This document shows positions 35,229 to 46,629 of a DNA stretch of 64,000 bases, piece by piece. The stretch covers positions 1,302,001 through 1,366,000 of the forward strand of contig JAESUZ010002694.1 in the NCBI GenBank assembly GCA_017311185.1, read 5' to 3'. Each line of letters starts with the position of its first letter. Position 1 is the stretch's first letter. The notes beneath the pieces are model-generated. The model saw only the letters and a program-made list of their open reading frames with translations, was not told where the DNA came from and did no database searches. A program made the translations under genes and the position numbers. The DNA comes from Proteles cristata cristata (lineage: Eukaryota > Chordata > Mammalia > Carnivora > Hyaenidae).

Positions 35229-35494
35229 AGGAAATCTTTAATTTAAAATTTAATTCTTTTGAATTAAATATCTGTAGGTCTGGCTAAAAATGAACTTTCG
35301 GCTATTCTTATTTTAGTGTTCCTTTTTATTTCTATAGCTCTACAGAAAGTGGTTTATTGCTTTTAGAACAAAATAAGATACTTTCAGAACTTTTGTTAGT
35401 GAAGAAAAACTGCTGGTACTTGAAAGCTTTTCTAAAACACTCACAGCTCTTCCTCACCACCCCGCACCTCACAATCCCACATGAGATCCTGTTT

Positions 35495-35590
35495 AGGTGC
35501 ATTTGTTAGGTGCTGCCTATGGGCCAGGTAGGGTTCCAAGCTACTTTTGGGACAACACAGGCCAGCATCGAGGAGCTCATGAGAATCTGG
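35495..35590 (+). repeat. MIRc/L3-like fragment
   Basis: tgttaggtgctgcctatgg, gccaggtagggttccaagct and catcgaggagctcatga. Confidence 0.45.
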
Positions 35591-35914
35591 CACTACCCAA
35601 GCAGAACCAGAGGGCCCCTGCCCAGTGCTGCCTCTTCAGACCCTGGTGTGGCTGTGAGGTCCACATGCCTGGTATAGACCAAGTAGGGGTTCCCAGCAAC
35701 CACACATGTCTGAGGCAGGAAAATAAGGCTGCCAGCTCAAGTCAGCCCTGACAATGATCCTTGAGAGCCGATCTTGGCCTCCAACCCTGGCTGAGGAGAA
35801 AAGGGATGCACACAGCCCCATGGGAGAGAGGCCCTTCATTGAGTGTTCTTTTTTGAAATAACTCTCATAAATTCACCCCTGCAATGTAAGAACTCTTCTT
35901 AAATATAAATATTA

Positions 35915-36101
35915 GGGATGCATGGGTGGCTCAGCCAATTGAGGGTCCGACTCTTGACTTCGGCTCAGGTCATGATCTCATGGTTCATGGGACTAAGTCC
36001 CTGTTGGACTCCACGCTGAGAGATAGCTCAGAGCCTACTTGGGATTCTCTCTCTCCTTTTCTCTCTGCCATTCCCCCCAATAAATACATAAACTTAAAAA
36101 A
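35915..36101 (+). mobile_element. CanSINE, diverged
   Basis: Plus-oriented, gatgcatgggtggctcag head, shortened CT body and an aataaatacataaac tail. Duplication ataaatatta at 35905-35914 and 36102-36111. Confidence 0.9.
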
Positions 36102-36724
36102 ATAAATATTAAAGGATGCTAGTTCATTGGAGTGTGCAGTATAGGTCCCTCCCCCAAATTTCTAAGAAATCTACACTTGTTTTCTCCATGAGTAAATTCT
36201 GATATGTTGAGTAAGTTAAATGATTCATCTTTACTGTTTGACTATGAACAATAAATGCCTCAGATTTGAATAAACTCCCAAATAAGTCTAAACATGGTCA
36301 ATTCTCGACTTTTTCAGGCAAATGGAGAAAGCAATGCTCGAAATAAGCCTATACTTTTTATTTTCAGTAAGGGACTTAATGAATAACATACATATTTATT
36401 TTTCGAAGCAGGTTTATTGTCTTAAGATAACATGAAACTGGACTTATAATTTCTTAGCAGAAAATGAATCATGCTAAGAAATTGGGAAAAGAAGAGGTCA
36501 TTCCGAGTCTGCTAGCTGACAGGAGGGAACCAAAGTTCAACTTAACTGGCTGGGATCGTTTGCAGAATGAACGATTCACAAACGGATGAGGTAGATTTAG
36601 CTACTTCTGAGAGTAGACACTGTAGTTCTTTGGCTTTCTAGTAGAATCTTTTGGAAATGAAATCGGATAAGAGAATGAATTGGTTGAAAGAGTCAAGACT
36701 GAAATTTTCACAGACTAATACCTA

Positions 36725-36920
36725 TAATATTTATTTTGTATCTGCTATGTGTGAGCTATTAAGGTGTTCAATCCTCACCACCAGTGACACTGTAGGTACT
36801 ATTACTTTGCTTCCTTTGTAGATAAAGAACCTAAAGTTCACTGGGGGTAAGCTAATGTCAAAGGTCAAGTTGCAAGCGGCAGATATAGATGTGAATCTCT
36901 TTGGCATCATAGTCCATGTT
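36725..36920 (+). repeat. MIR SINE
   Basis: tatctgctatgtgtgagcta, tcaatcctcaccaccagtg, tttgtagataaagaaccta and tcaaaggtcaagttgcaag. Confidence 0.65.
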
Positions 36921-37152
36921 ATTAATTACTAAAAACGATGCCTCTCATACTGTAATAGAGGTTCTTGACTTGCTCTCCTAAAGCTGATATCCATGGAGGG
37001 TCTAATATTACACACAATTTCATATTAATGTGTATTGCTCCACCCCAGTAAAACAGTTACAGTTTTATCAGAGGTTGAAAGGGATGAACAACCAAAGAAA
37101 GCTTAACATGTGACAGAACAGAGTGATGAACAAAACCAAAAGAGTAATTTTT

Positions 37153-37353
37153 TTATTAAAAAAGTTTAAAATGTTTGAGAGAGAGAGAGAGAGAGAGAAG
37201 AAACAGCCAAGGGGCAGAGATGGGAGTGGATAGAGAATCCCAAGAAGTTTCCATGCTGCCAGTGCAGAGGATCAAACTCATGAACTGGAGGATCATGACC
37301 TGAGCCAAAATCGTGAGTGGGGCGCTTAACTGACCAAGCCGCCTGGGTGCCCC
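37153..37353 (-). mobile_element. CanSINE, diverged
   Basis: Minus-oriented, (GA)n body, head ending gccgcctgggtgcccc. Flanks aagagtaattttt (37140-37152) and aagagtagttttt (37354-37366) form a 13-bp duplication with one change. Confidence 0.93.
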
Positions 37354-38637
37354 AAGAGTAGTTTTTGTTTTTTTTTAAACAAAGATAAATGTAAAGACAT
37401 GGATTTAAGTTTAAGCCTAGAAGTACATAATGATGGCATCCTGGAAAGGCAGGCAGTAAAGGATCTGCGGTGTTAAAGTACATTAAGTTTGCAATATATC
37501 ACAGGGTGGCTGAGTTCCTTGGTGGGTTAGAGCAGCGTGAGCTGCACAAAGACAGCGCAGAGGGACAGCACCTCTCCCGGGGACCTGGGTTACTCAGGTC
37601 ACACTGTGAGCACTATGTTCTTCCCAGCACCACACTCCAGAGCAATCCTGAGACGTGGAGTGAGGTCTGTGCAGGGGAAGGTGATAAGAATGGTAATGGG
37701 CACAGGAACGCTCTCATGTGACGAAGGGCTGAATGACTAGCAGTGACGGCTTGGGGAAGAAAACACAAGAGGTGAAGGCGGTTACATCGATCAGGTAAGA
37801 ACAGTCAGCAGCAGAGGGTAGGAGGAGGCAGAGATCCACTCGGTCTATAATGGGACAAACTGAATTGACCAGGTAATTGGTGACCCTGTGATCATTGCAA
37901 GTGTTAAAGCAAAGGCCGTCAAGTAGTGGCCAAACTTGGGTTTAAGGGGACTTTAAAAAGAATCATCAGAGGAAAGGCCTAGGAATCTGTGGGTTAAGAA
38001 ATGTCCCTATAAAGTTCTGATGTAAAACTAGGTTTCTTCTGGTTTCTAGAAGACCAGGTACCAGAAAAGTTGTAAAAGTAACTGTTGCATTGGAAAGAAA
38101 GGTCTCAATAGAGGACCTTTACATCCTCTTAAATTTCTAAATACTGAGAGAGCAACCCATCTCACATAGCAATCTTACACCATCACGGAAGTGAATCCCT
38201 CTCGGGCAAACAATATTATCAGAATGCATATTAGTAGAAGCCTTCATATAGCACGACTCCTAGAATAATGGCACATTTCTAAGTTGTCTTTCAGAGATGC
38301 AAGTATTCTCAAGTGCTTTAGAAACGCGAACCTCTGAAGATTTTCCGATTCACAGGGTACAAAGAGATTGCCAATGTTAGCAGTTCTTGAAGGCAGGAGG
38401 GTAGAAATAAGAGGAACTTCAGAAGCCAGTGGAGCAATCTGGCTGTGCTACTGGTTTTCCCCAGAACCCAGCTTGAAAAAGTCAGGAGGACCGAGCAAGC
38501 GTTAATGTTATCTGTGTCAATCTTGTTCAGTGAGTGCGAGACCTCTGTAAATACACGCTCACTCACACTACCTTCTCGTCAGTGACCTCCCCACCCCCCG
38601 CCCCATTTCCTATATGAAAGAAAATGCACGTGCTTAC

Positions 38638-38794
38638 TGTCATTTCGGAGGAAATTATTAAGCAGTTGGAAAAGAGGAAAACTATCCCAGGAGTCTTGTG
38701 GTTGGGCCTCCAGCGCAGTATCCATATCCACTGTGAATAAAGCCCAAAATTTCTCTGCGTGCTCTGCCAGTAAATCGGGCCACCAGGCAAATGC
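38638..38794 (-). CDS. CADPS2: CADPS2 exon [10 protein letters not shown] helical segment
   Basis: 157 nt on the minus strand, entering in phase 0 and leaving with one base (A) that is completed by CG of exon C to make Thr. The 52 codons begin [20 protein letters not shown], continue through [20 protein letters not shown] and end [10 protein letters not shown]. The aromatic AFAWW patch and [13 protein letters not shown] are hallmarks of the CAPS family. The acceptor is tacacttgtgcag and the donor is GACA|gtaagc, both strong. No stop or frameshift is present. The [17 protein letters not shown] form, where CAPS1 has a WWSDLMVEHAE-type sequence, points to CADPS2. The exon is isolated, with 14.4-kb introns on both sides. 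Confidence 0.96.
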
Positions 38795-39120
38795 CTGCAC
38801 AAGTGTAAAGAAATAATGTAAAATTAGAGTGCTTCTTAGAAACACACACAAATATTGTACCATCCGAAAACATGTCATTAAAAGTGAATCTGTAGTAGAA
38901 TGCTATAGAATAGGATATATAACACATTTTAAAATACTCACAGAAAACAGTGATAGTAGAAATACACCAAAAAGCTCATAGTACTTATACTTAAATTATG
39001 AGATACATTTTTCTTTTTTGTTTTATATACTTTCAAATGTTATATATCAAACATGTATTTTTAAATTAAAGTGATAACATGTCATTTTGCATTTTAATGC
39101 TGTATTAGATTTCCTATTTC

Positions 39121-39350
39121 TTTTTTTAAAATGTTTTAATGTTTTATTTATTTCTGAGAGAGAGGAGGGGGGGGGCCGGCATGAGCAGGGGAGGGTCAGA
39201 GAGAGAAAGAGACAAAGAATCAGAAGCAGGCTCCAGGCTCTGAGTTAGCTGTCAGCACAGAGCTCATTGCGGGGCTCAAACCCACGAACTGTGAGATCAT
39301 GATCTGAGTCGAAGCCGGACGCTTAGCTGACTGAGCCACCCAGGTGCCCC
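39121..39350 (-). mobile_element. CanSINE, T-C subfamily, with G-tract
   Basis: Minus-oriented, gaggaggggggggggccgg then catgagcaggggagggtc, head ending ccacccaggtgcccc. Perfect 15-bp duplication tagatttcctatttc at 39106-39120 and 39351-39365. Confidence 0.96.
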
Positions 39351-41042
39351 TAGATTTCCTATTTCATTCAACGCCAAATTTGATTATTTAAAATTCATGT
39401 ATAAAATTTTTTCTCACACTTAAAAAATACTACTTTTTATTTGCAGTACTTTTAAAAATAAATCTAAGGTCTAAAGCTAAAATATACTTTCTTTCACAGA
39501 GAGGGATTTCTTAACTCTTTGATGAAAATTCAGTGCTCTGATGGTCTTTGTCTTTCATATCTAGTCTTACATAGTCTTTTTGATGCCCAGCATTTTAATT
39601 CTGCAGGTCTTGGCACTGCAGATGTGATTTCATTGTGAATATTTTAACTTCTGCCCCTTAAATTTGACAGTAACACTACAAAGATGAGTCTGTGTATGTT
39701 CTATTTATTACTTTATAGTTAGCTAGGCATTTTATAGTGCCGTTTAGGTCATGGCAATATTCACTTAAAAAAATCTGCTGTTTAGAGGAGTGAAAATAAT
39801 ATTTACTTTCTAGAAAGTTCTTGAAAACCATGTGGTCTGGCCATGGACCACAGAACAAAGACTGCCTGCCATGGAACCCAGCAGAGGCCCAACTTCCTGT
39901 GGTCCCTGCCAGCCAGCTAGCCCATAAACCCTACCAACCAGGCCACCAAAGATCTCTTAATGTCTTAGTGGGTTGATTGGTGAAAGGTTTTCCCTGAGGA
40001 AGCCAGTCTGTAGAGACTACAAGAGATTACTGCTTCTTCAAATGTGCAGACACTGACACAAGTCATTAAGGACCATGAAGAATTAAAGAAACATGATACC
40101 AATAAAAGAACAAAATAAAGCTCCAATATCCAACTCCAAACACATGGAGATCTGCAAAGGGCCTAAAAGAATACAAAAAATAGCATCTTAAAGAAGCTCA
40201 GTGAGCTACAAGAGAACACAGATGGACAGCTAAATAAAATCAGGAACACGATGTGTTAAAAAAATGAGAAGTTCAACCAAGAGACAGAAACCATGAAAAG
40301 AACTAAATAAATATTCTAGAACTGAAGAACAATGACTGAAAAATTCATCAGAGAGCTTCAACAGAGTTAATCAAGGAGAAGGAATCAAATCAATGAATTT
40401 GAAGACCAGTAATCTGAAGTCCTCCAGTCAGAGGAACAATAACAAAATAATCAAAAAAAGTGAAGAAAGCCTACAGGACTTAGGAGATATCTTAAAATAA
40501 AGCAGTGATAGATATTATGGGAGTCCCAAAGAGAGGAAAGGAAGGGAAATGGGGCAGAAAGCTTATTTAAAAGAAACAGTGGCTGAAAACCTCCCAATTA
40601 CGGATAGGGAAATAGACATCCAGATTCATGAAACCTAAAGGACACCAAATGGCTTGACCTAAAAAAGTCCACACCAGGACACATTATAACTAAACTGTCA
40701 AAAGCCTAAGACAGAGAATTTTGAAAGCAGAGAGAGAAAAATAACTCATCATACACCCTCCCCCTCCCCACCACCCTACCAAAGCTATCAGTAGATTTCT
40801 CAGCAGAAACCTTGAGGGCTTGGTGGGAGTGGTAAGATACATATAACTGCCAGAAATAAAATGCGAACCAAGAAAACTCAGCAAACTTTAAAAATGAAGG
40901 AGAATTAAAGACTTACTCAGGAAAACGAAAGCTGAAAAACCTCATTACCACTAGACTTGCCTTACAGAAAAGTACTAAAGGAAATTCTTCCAAGTGGAAA
41001 CAAAGGATGCTACACATTAACACAAATATATATGAAAATGTA

Positions 41043-41228
41043 GGGGTGCTTGGGTGGTTGAGTGTCCTACTCCTGATTTTGGTTCAGGTCATGATCTTGT
41101 GGTTTTGAGTTCAAACCCTTCATTGGGCTCCATATTGATAGTGTGGAGTCAGTTTGGATTCTCTCTCTCCCTCTCTTTCTCTACTCTTCCCGTTTGAGCT
41201 CTGCCTCTCTCAAAAACTAAATAAACTA
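41043..41228 (+). mobile_element. CanSINE, diverged, in old L1
   Basis: Plus-oriented, ggggtgcttgggtggttgag head with a shortened A-box region, CT body and an aaaaactaaataaac tail. Confidence 0.88.
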
Positions 41229-41283
41229 TATATGTACATATATAGTTTCTGCCTACATATATATATATATATGTATGCATATC
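41229..41283. repeat. (AT)n-rich microsatellite
   Basis: tatatatgtacatatatag, then a tatatatatatatatatg run between two SINEs. It probably grew from the A-rich tail of the first SINE. Confidence 0.9.
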
Positions 41284-41492
41284 GGGGTGCCTGAGTGACT
41301 CGGTCGGTCAAATATCCAACTTTGGTTCAGGTCATGATCTCATGGTTTGTGGGTTTGAGCCCCATGTTGGGCTCTATGCTGACAGCTCAGAGTCTGGAAC
41401 CTACTTTGGATTCTGTGCCTCCCTCTTTCTCCCACTCCCCCACTCCCCCACTGCCTCTGTCTCTTAAAAATAAATGCTAAAAAATAACAAAA
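41284..41492 (+). mobile_element. CanSINE in old L1
   Basis: Plus-oriented, ggggtgcctgagtgactc head, body ending ctctgtctcttaaaaata. It is separated from the preceding SINE by an AT microsatellite. Confidence 0.92.
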
Positions 41493-41616
41493 AAATATGA
41501 AAGCATAAATCTCACTGGAAAAGGTAAATACATAGACTAATAGTAATATAATACTCCAATAAGGGTACACAAATCATTTTTAATTCTAGTATAAAACCTA
41601 AAGCAGGAAAGTAATA

Positions 41617-41825
41617 AAAAATTTAATATTTATTTTTGAGAAAGAGAGAGAGACAGAGCATGAGCAGGGGAGAGGCAGGGCAAGAGGAAGACACAGAATC
41701 CAAAGCAGGCTCCAGGCTCTGAGCTGTCAGCACACAGCCTGACGCGGGGCTTGAACCCACGAGCCGTGAGATCATGACCTGAGCCGAAGTCAGATGCTCA
41801 ACCAACTGAGCCACACAGGCATTCC
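41617..41825 (-). mobile_element. CanSINE in old L1
   Basis: Minus-oriented, gagagagacagagcatgagc body, head ending gagccacacaggcattcc. Flanks aggaaagtaataaa and agaaaagtatttaa are a probable imperfect duplication. Confidence 0.92.
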
Positions 41826-44800
41826 AGAAAAGTATTTAAAAAAACAAAAAGCAAAAAACCTCTGCAATTATTAGTATTAGTATCATCCAGGACTCAGATG
41901 TTCAGTATTTTTCCTGAAATTACACAAACAAATGTAAATGGAAAGAAACCAAGTCAAAATTATATAACAAAACAGTACTCTATCACAAAAGCCTGTAAAA
42001 TTACAAGAACACTCACTATTTTATAAAACACTGACACTTTAAGAGAACCGTAATCTCAAAACCACAAAATCGCCAAGTTCTTCCCTAAACTGCTAAGTAG
42101 ATAAACATGACTCCAATGACTAAGTATGGGCTTTATAAAAAAAAATCAAATCCAAATCAGATAACTCATACTGAAATACAAAGATTTAAGTGTCTTCATC
42201 CCTCAGATCTATTTCACTTACAGAAAGGAGCAAACTATAGTTTAGGTTTTAAATGTGCCATAAATTTTAGAAGTTGGCCTGATTAATGAAAGGCACCTTT
42301 CATGGAGAATCAATCTTCCTAAGAAATCCACATTTACATAAGTAGAAGACATTTACAGCCAGTACTTTTTTTTTTTCCCCTAGAGTCCTTGCTAGATCTA
42401 ATGTCAACAAAAATTTTAATATGGCAGTCTTGTATTTTAAGCTCACATTTTTTGGGATAAATTCCCAGGTCTCTTCAATGTGGGAACTACAAATATCATA
42501 CATAATAAGGGGAGTTAAAGAACATTGAATCCTCATGTAAAAGATTAGAACATACTTTTCTCTTAGTCCTTCAAGGACAGACTTTCGAAATGTCTGAGTC
42601 TACTAATCCCATGCTTTGAATAGACGGGTTACTCTTCACTTTATGAATGCAACTGGGCTATGTGAAATCTGATGTCAACTGATGAAGATGTAAGTTTCAA
42701 TTATGAATAAAAATCGTCTTGACTCAACTTTTATTACCCTCATCATGAGTATGAGGGTGTTAACAAAAGTTTTCTACCATAAAAAAAATTTAAGAATGAC
42801 TATTACCAGAAAAATTCATTAATGGATACACAGTATAGAAGAAATCAATTCTCACATCAATAGCATAATGTGTGCATGTGTGAGTGGGGTAAGTGTAGTG
42901 TTTTTGTATGTAATTAAATTTAAGTTGTTACCACCTTAAAAAAGACTGTTAAAAGATCTGGAGTCCAGTTAAAAGGTACATTCTTACCTAAGAATACTTG
43001 CTTTAAGTGTATATGAATTAAACTCCCCAATCAAAAGACACAGACTGAATAAATTAAAATAACAAGATCCAACTCTATGCTGATGAGAGGCTTTAGATTT
43101 GAGGACACACATAGGCTGAAAGTGAAGGTATTATAAAAGATATTCCATACAAATGGTAACCAAAAGAGAACAGGGGTGATTATACTTACATCAAACAAAA
43201 CAGACTTTAAATCAAAAACTGTTGTAAGAGAAAAAGTGGATCACTATATAATGATTAAAGAGTCAATTTACCAACAAGAAAGAATAATTATAAATATATA
43301 TGAACCCAAGCTCAGAGCACCTAAATATATAAAACAAGCCTTGACAGATCTTAAGGGAGAAACAGAAAGCAACACAATTACATTCAGAGACCTTAAAACT
43401 ACACTTTCAATAATAGATCTCATCCAGACAGAAAATTAGTAAGGAAACAGCAGACTTGAAAAACACTTTAGACCAAATGGACCTAAAAGACAGATATAGA
43501 ACATTCTACCCAACAACCACACACTGCACATTCTTCTCAACCACACACAGAACAATACCCAGGAGAGACCACATGCTAAGTCACAAAACAATTCTTAACT
43601 TTTTGAAATCATCCCAAGTATCTTTCCTTATAACTATGGAAAGAGATCAGAAATCAGTAACAAAAGGAAAACAGAAAAATCACAAATACATGGAGATAAA
43701 CAAGACACTCTTGAACAACCACTGAGTAATATAAAAATTCATTAGGGAAATAGAAAATATCCTGAGACAAACAAAAATGAAAACACTACATACCAAAAAA
43801 TGTATGGGATGCGGTAAAAGGAATTCTAAGAAGGAAGCTTACAGCAATAAACACCTATATTAAAAAAGTAGAAAGATCTCAAATAACAACCTCATATCAC
43901 ACCTCAAGGAAGCAGGAAAATAACAAACTAAGTCTGAAGTTAGGAAAAAAAGAAAATAAAGATCAGAGATTAAATAAATAAAATACAGAATATGAAATAA
44001 TAGAAGGCATCAATGAAACTAGGAGTTAAATTTTTAAAAATATAAACAGTACCAACAAAACATTAGATTAATAAAGAGAAAAAGCAGAAGATAGAAATAA
44101 GTAAAATCACAAATGAAAAAATAAAATCATAAATGAAAATCATAAATGGCATTACAACCAATGCCATGGGAATAAAAAAGACCATAAGGGAAAATTACCC
44201 AATGATTTCTTGAATATGACACCAAAAGCAAAAATACATAAACAAGACTATGTCAAATTAAAAGCTACTACATGGCAAAGTAAACTATCAGCAAAATGAA
44301 AAGGGATCTTAAGGAATGGGAGAAAATATTTGCCCAGAGTTTATCTGATAAGGGGTTAATACCCGAAGCATATAAAGAGCCCTACAACCCAACAGCATGA
44401 GAACCCCAAATAACCTGATTAAAAGATGGGCAAAGACCTGAACGGACATTTCTCTGAAGAAGATTCACAAATGGCCAACAGCTATGTGCAAAGGTCCTCA
44501 GCATCATTAATCATAATTTGATTTTCAAATGTAAATCAAAACCACAACGAATTATCATATAACACCTTATTATGGTGGCTAGTACAAAAAAAAAAAAGAT
44601 AAGTTTTGTTGAAGACATAGAGAAAGGAGAACTCTTATAGACTGTTGCTGAAAACGTGAATTGCTACCGCCACTATGGTAAACAGTTTGGAGGTTTCTCA
44701 ACAAATTAAACATAGAAGTACCACACGATCCAGCAATCCCATTTCTGAGTATATATCTGAAGGAATTGAAATTAGAGTCTCAAAGGGACCTCTGCATTGC

Positions 44801-45240
44801 CCTGTTCACTGGAGCATTCTTCACAATAGCTAAGACATGGAAACAACCTAAATGTCCATCAGCAGATGAATGGATAAAGAAAATATGGCACTTATATACA
44901 ATGGAAATTCCTTTAAAAAAGAAGGAAATCATGCCATTTCCAACAACCTGGTTAAATCTAGAGGATGTTATGCTGAGTGAAATCTAAAATAGTCAAATCC
45001 CTAGGAGCAGAGTGGAATGGCGGATTCAGAGGGTAGAACGGCTGGGAGAAGGGGGGCAGGGAACGCGAAGCAGAGATGAATTAGTAAAAGGGTACAAAGA
45101 TTCGTTATATGAGACAAACAAGTCCTAGAGATCTACTGTGCAGTACAGTGCCTATGGTTAACAGTGCTCTGTTACACACTCGACATTTTGCTTAGAGGCT
45201 ACATCTTGCGTTAAGTGCTCTTATCACACTCACACAAGAA

Positions 45241-45400
45241 ATAATGTGGATTTCTCTGGCTACACCATCTCAGTTCTGTTTTAATTTGCATTTCTCTAAT
45301 AATGAATGAGTTTGAACACTTTTTTATATACATAAGGGCTCTCTTTATACTGTTTTTAGTGAATTGTTTTTGAGGTCTTCCCTCCTCCCCACCTTAAAAT
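45241..45400 (-). mobile_element. LINE-1 fragment, minus-oriented
   Basis: The motif ttaatttgcatttctctaat followed by gagtttgaacacttttttat matches the reverse complement of an L1 ORF2 3' region. It is short and its ends are unclear. Confidence 0.55.
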
Positions 45401-45411
45401 TTTTTTTTTTA

Positions 45412-45503
45412 ATTAAATAAAGTCTATACTCAATGTGGAGCTTGAATTCCCCACCCCAAGATCGAGAGTTGCATGCTCTGCCTACTGAGCCAGCCAGGTG
45501 CTC
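45412..45503 (-). mobile_element. Older CanSINE family member
   Basis: Minus-oriented: aataaagtctatactcaa, gtggagcttgaattcc, then gagccagccaggtgctcc. There is no CT-rich body. Confidence 0.75.
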
Positions 45504-45532
45504 CTCTTCTTCCCTTTTTTAAATTTATCTTT

Positions 45533-45838
45533 CCCCCACTATTTCCGCCCTTCTTCTCCCCCTTGGTCCTCTGTTAAGCTCCTCCTAATCCTCCTATACG
45601 CGCACACATATGATATTTGTCTTTCTCTGCCTGACTTATTTCGCTCAGCAGTGGGGGAAAGGGGGAGAGAGGCAAACCATGAGAGACTCTTGAATGCTGA
45701 CAAAAACTGAGGACTGGTGGATGTGGGGGGGAGGAGGGGTGGGCATGGAGGAGGGCACTTGTGGGGATGAGCACTGGGTGTTATGTGGAAACTAATTTGA
45801 CAATAAACTATTTGTAAAAAAAAAAAAAAATAAAAAAT
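45533..45838. mobile_element. Felid LINE-1 3' end with 5' inversion
   Basis: Bases 45,533-about 45,652 carry L1 3' UTR in minus orientation (cccccactatttccgccc to gacttatttcgctcagc). Bases from about 45,653 to 45,838 carry the adjoining, more 3' part in plus orientation, ending caataaactatttgt and a poly(A). Duplication aaatttatcttt at 45521-45532 and 45839-45850 encloses both parts, so this is one insertion with the inversion typical of twin priming. The copy at 50.1 kb gives the uninverted order. Confidence 0.92.
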
Positions 45839-45962
45839 AAATTTATCTTTTGGTAGTGCTTTAGCTTTTTAACCAAACAGATACAAAACATTTACACTTC
45901 TGTGAAATAGAAGTTTCCATTATTTTTCTAACTGGAATTAATCACTTAAAAAGGATTCATCA

Positions 45963-46172
45963 TGGGTGCCTGGGTGGCTCTGTCTGTTAAGCTTCCAACT
46001 ACGGCTTAGGTCATATGATCTCACAGTCCATAAGTTTGAGCGTTGCATTGGGCTCTGTGCTGACAGCTCAGAGCCTGGAGCCTGCTTCAGATTCTGTGAC
46101 TCCCCTTTCTACTCCTCCCCTGCTCTCACTCTCTCTCTCTCTCTCTCAAAAATTAATAAACATTTAAAAAAC
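45963..46172 (+). mobile_element. CanSINE
   Basis: Plus-oriented, gggtgcctgggtggctctg head, (CT)n body and an AAAAATTAATAAACATT tail. Confidence 0.93.
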
Positions 46173-46403
46173 AAAACAGATTTATCATGCGATAGCCAGA
46201 GAAGTCAAAGTTTACTTGCAAGAACTTTCTAAGAACATGTGATACATGGTTGTGAAACTTCATTTAATTTCTTCAAATGTGAATTAGATTAAAACCATAT
46301 ACATGTCAAACTGTAAAAAACAAAATGGATTATAAAATATCAACCCATTGGATATTTTCTTAAAATCTTGTATCACAAGACAATGTTTAATTTATTAATA
46401 CAA

Positions 46404-46629
46404 GTATTCTTTTTAATGTTTTATTTATTTTCGACAGAGAGAGACAGAGATAGAGCATGAGCGGGGGAGGGGCAGAGAGAGGGAGACACAGAATCTGAAG
46501 CAGCTCCAGGCTCTGAGCTGTCAGCACAGAGCCCAATGTGGGGCTCGAACTCACAAACGCTGAGATCACCAGCATTGGTGACCTCACCAAAGTTGGATGC
46601 TCAATCGACTGAGCCACCCAGCATCCCAC
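46404..46629 (-). mobile_element. CanSINE
   Basis: Minus-oriented, gagatagagcatgagcgggg body, head ending gagccacccagcatccc. Perfect 15-bp duplication aatttattaatacaa at 46389-46403 and 46630-46644. Confidence 0.95.

Larger units (their letters stand above)
24176..38637 (-). other. CADPS2: CADPS2 intron between exons B and C
   Basis: 14,462 bp. It holds a MaLR LTR (25.0 kb), SINEs at 25.8, 27.6, 29.0, 35.0, 35.9 and 37.2 kb, MIR copies, an L2 copy (28.2-28.9 kb) and a purine-rich tract (29.6-29.72 kb). Bases 30.1-33.7 kb and 33.95-35.0 kb are almost free of recognised repeats. Bases 37.5-38.6 kb show nothing I can name. Confidence 0.85.
40010..45240 (+). mobile_element. Ancient LINE-1 (L1M-type), fragmented
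   Basis: A long plus-strand L1 remnant. Bases 40.0-41.0 kb match the coiled-coil and C-terminal part of ORF1 in old L1s (runs such as aaagaagctcagtgagct and tggacagctaaataaaatc). Bases 42.9-43.8 kb keep part of the ORF2 endonuclease region in two short open stretches (43,176-43,439 and 43,456-43,725) containing RAPKYIKQ and MLSHKT. Bases 44.15-44.99 kb correspond to the ORF2 C-terminus (ends near KKEIMPFPTTWLNLE), and 44.99-45.24 kb to the 3' UTR. Most of the reverse-transcriptase region is missing. Three SINEs are inserted at 41.0-41.8 kb. It is far too decayed to act. The left boundary is uncertain. Confidence 0.82.

Noticed and set aside
43176..43725. Two open frames on plus strand
   Set aside because: These are remnants of LINE-1 ORF2 endonuclease sequence, not cellular genes.
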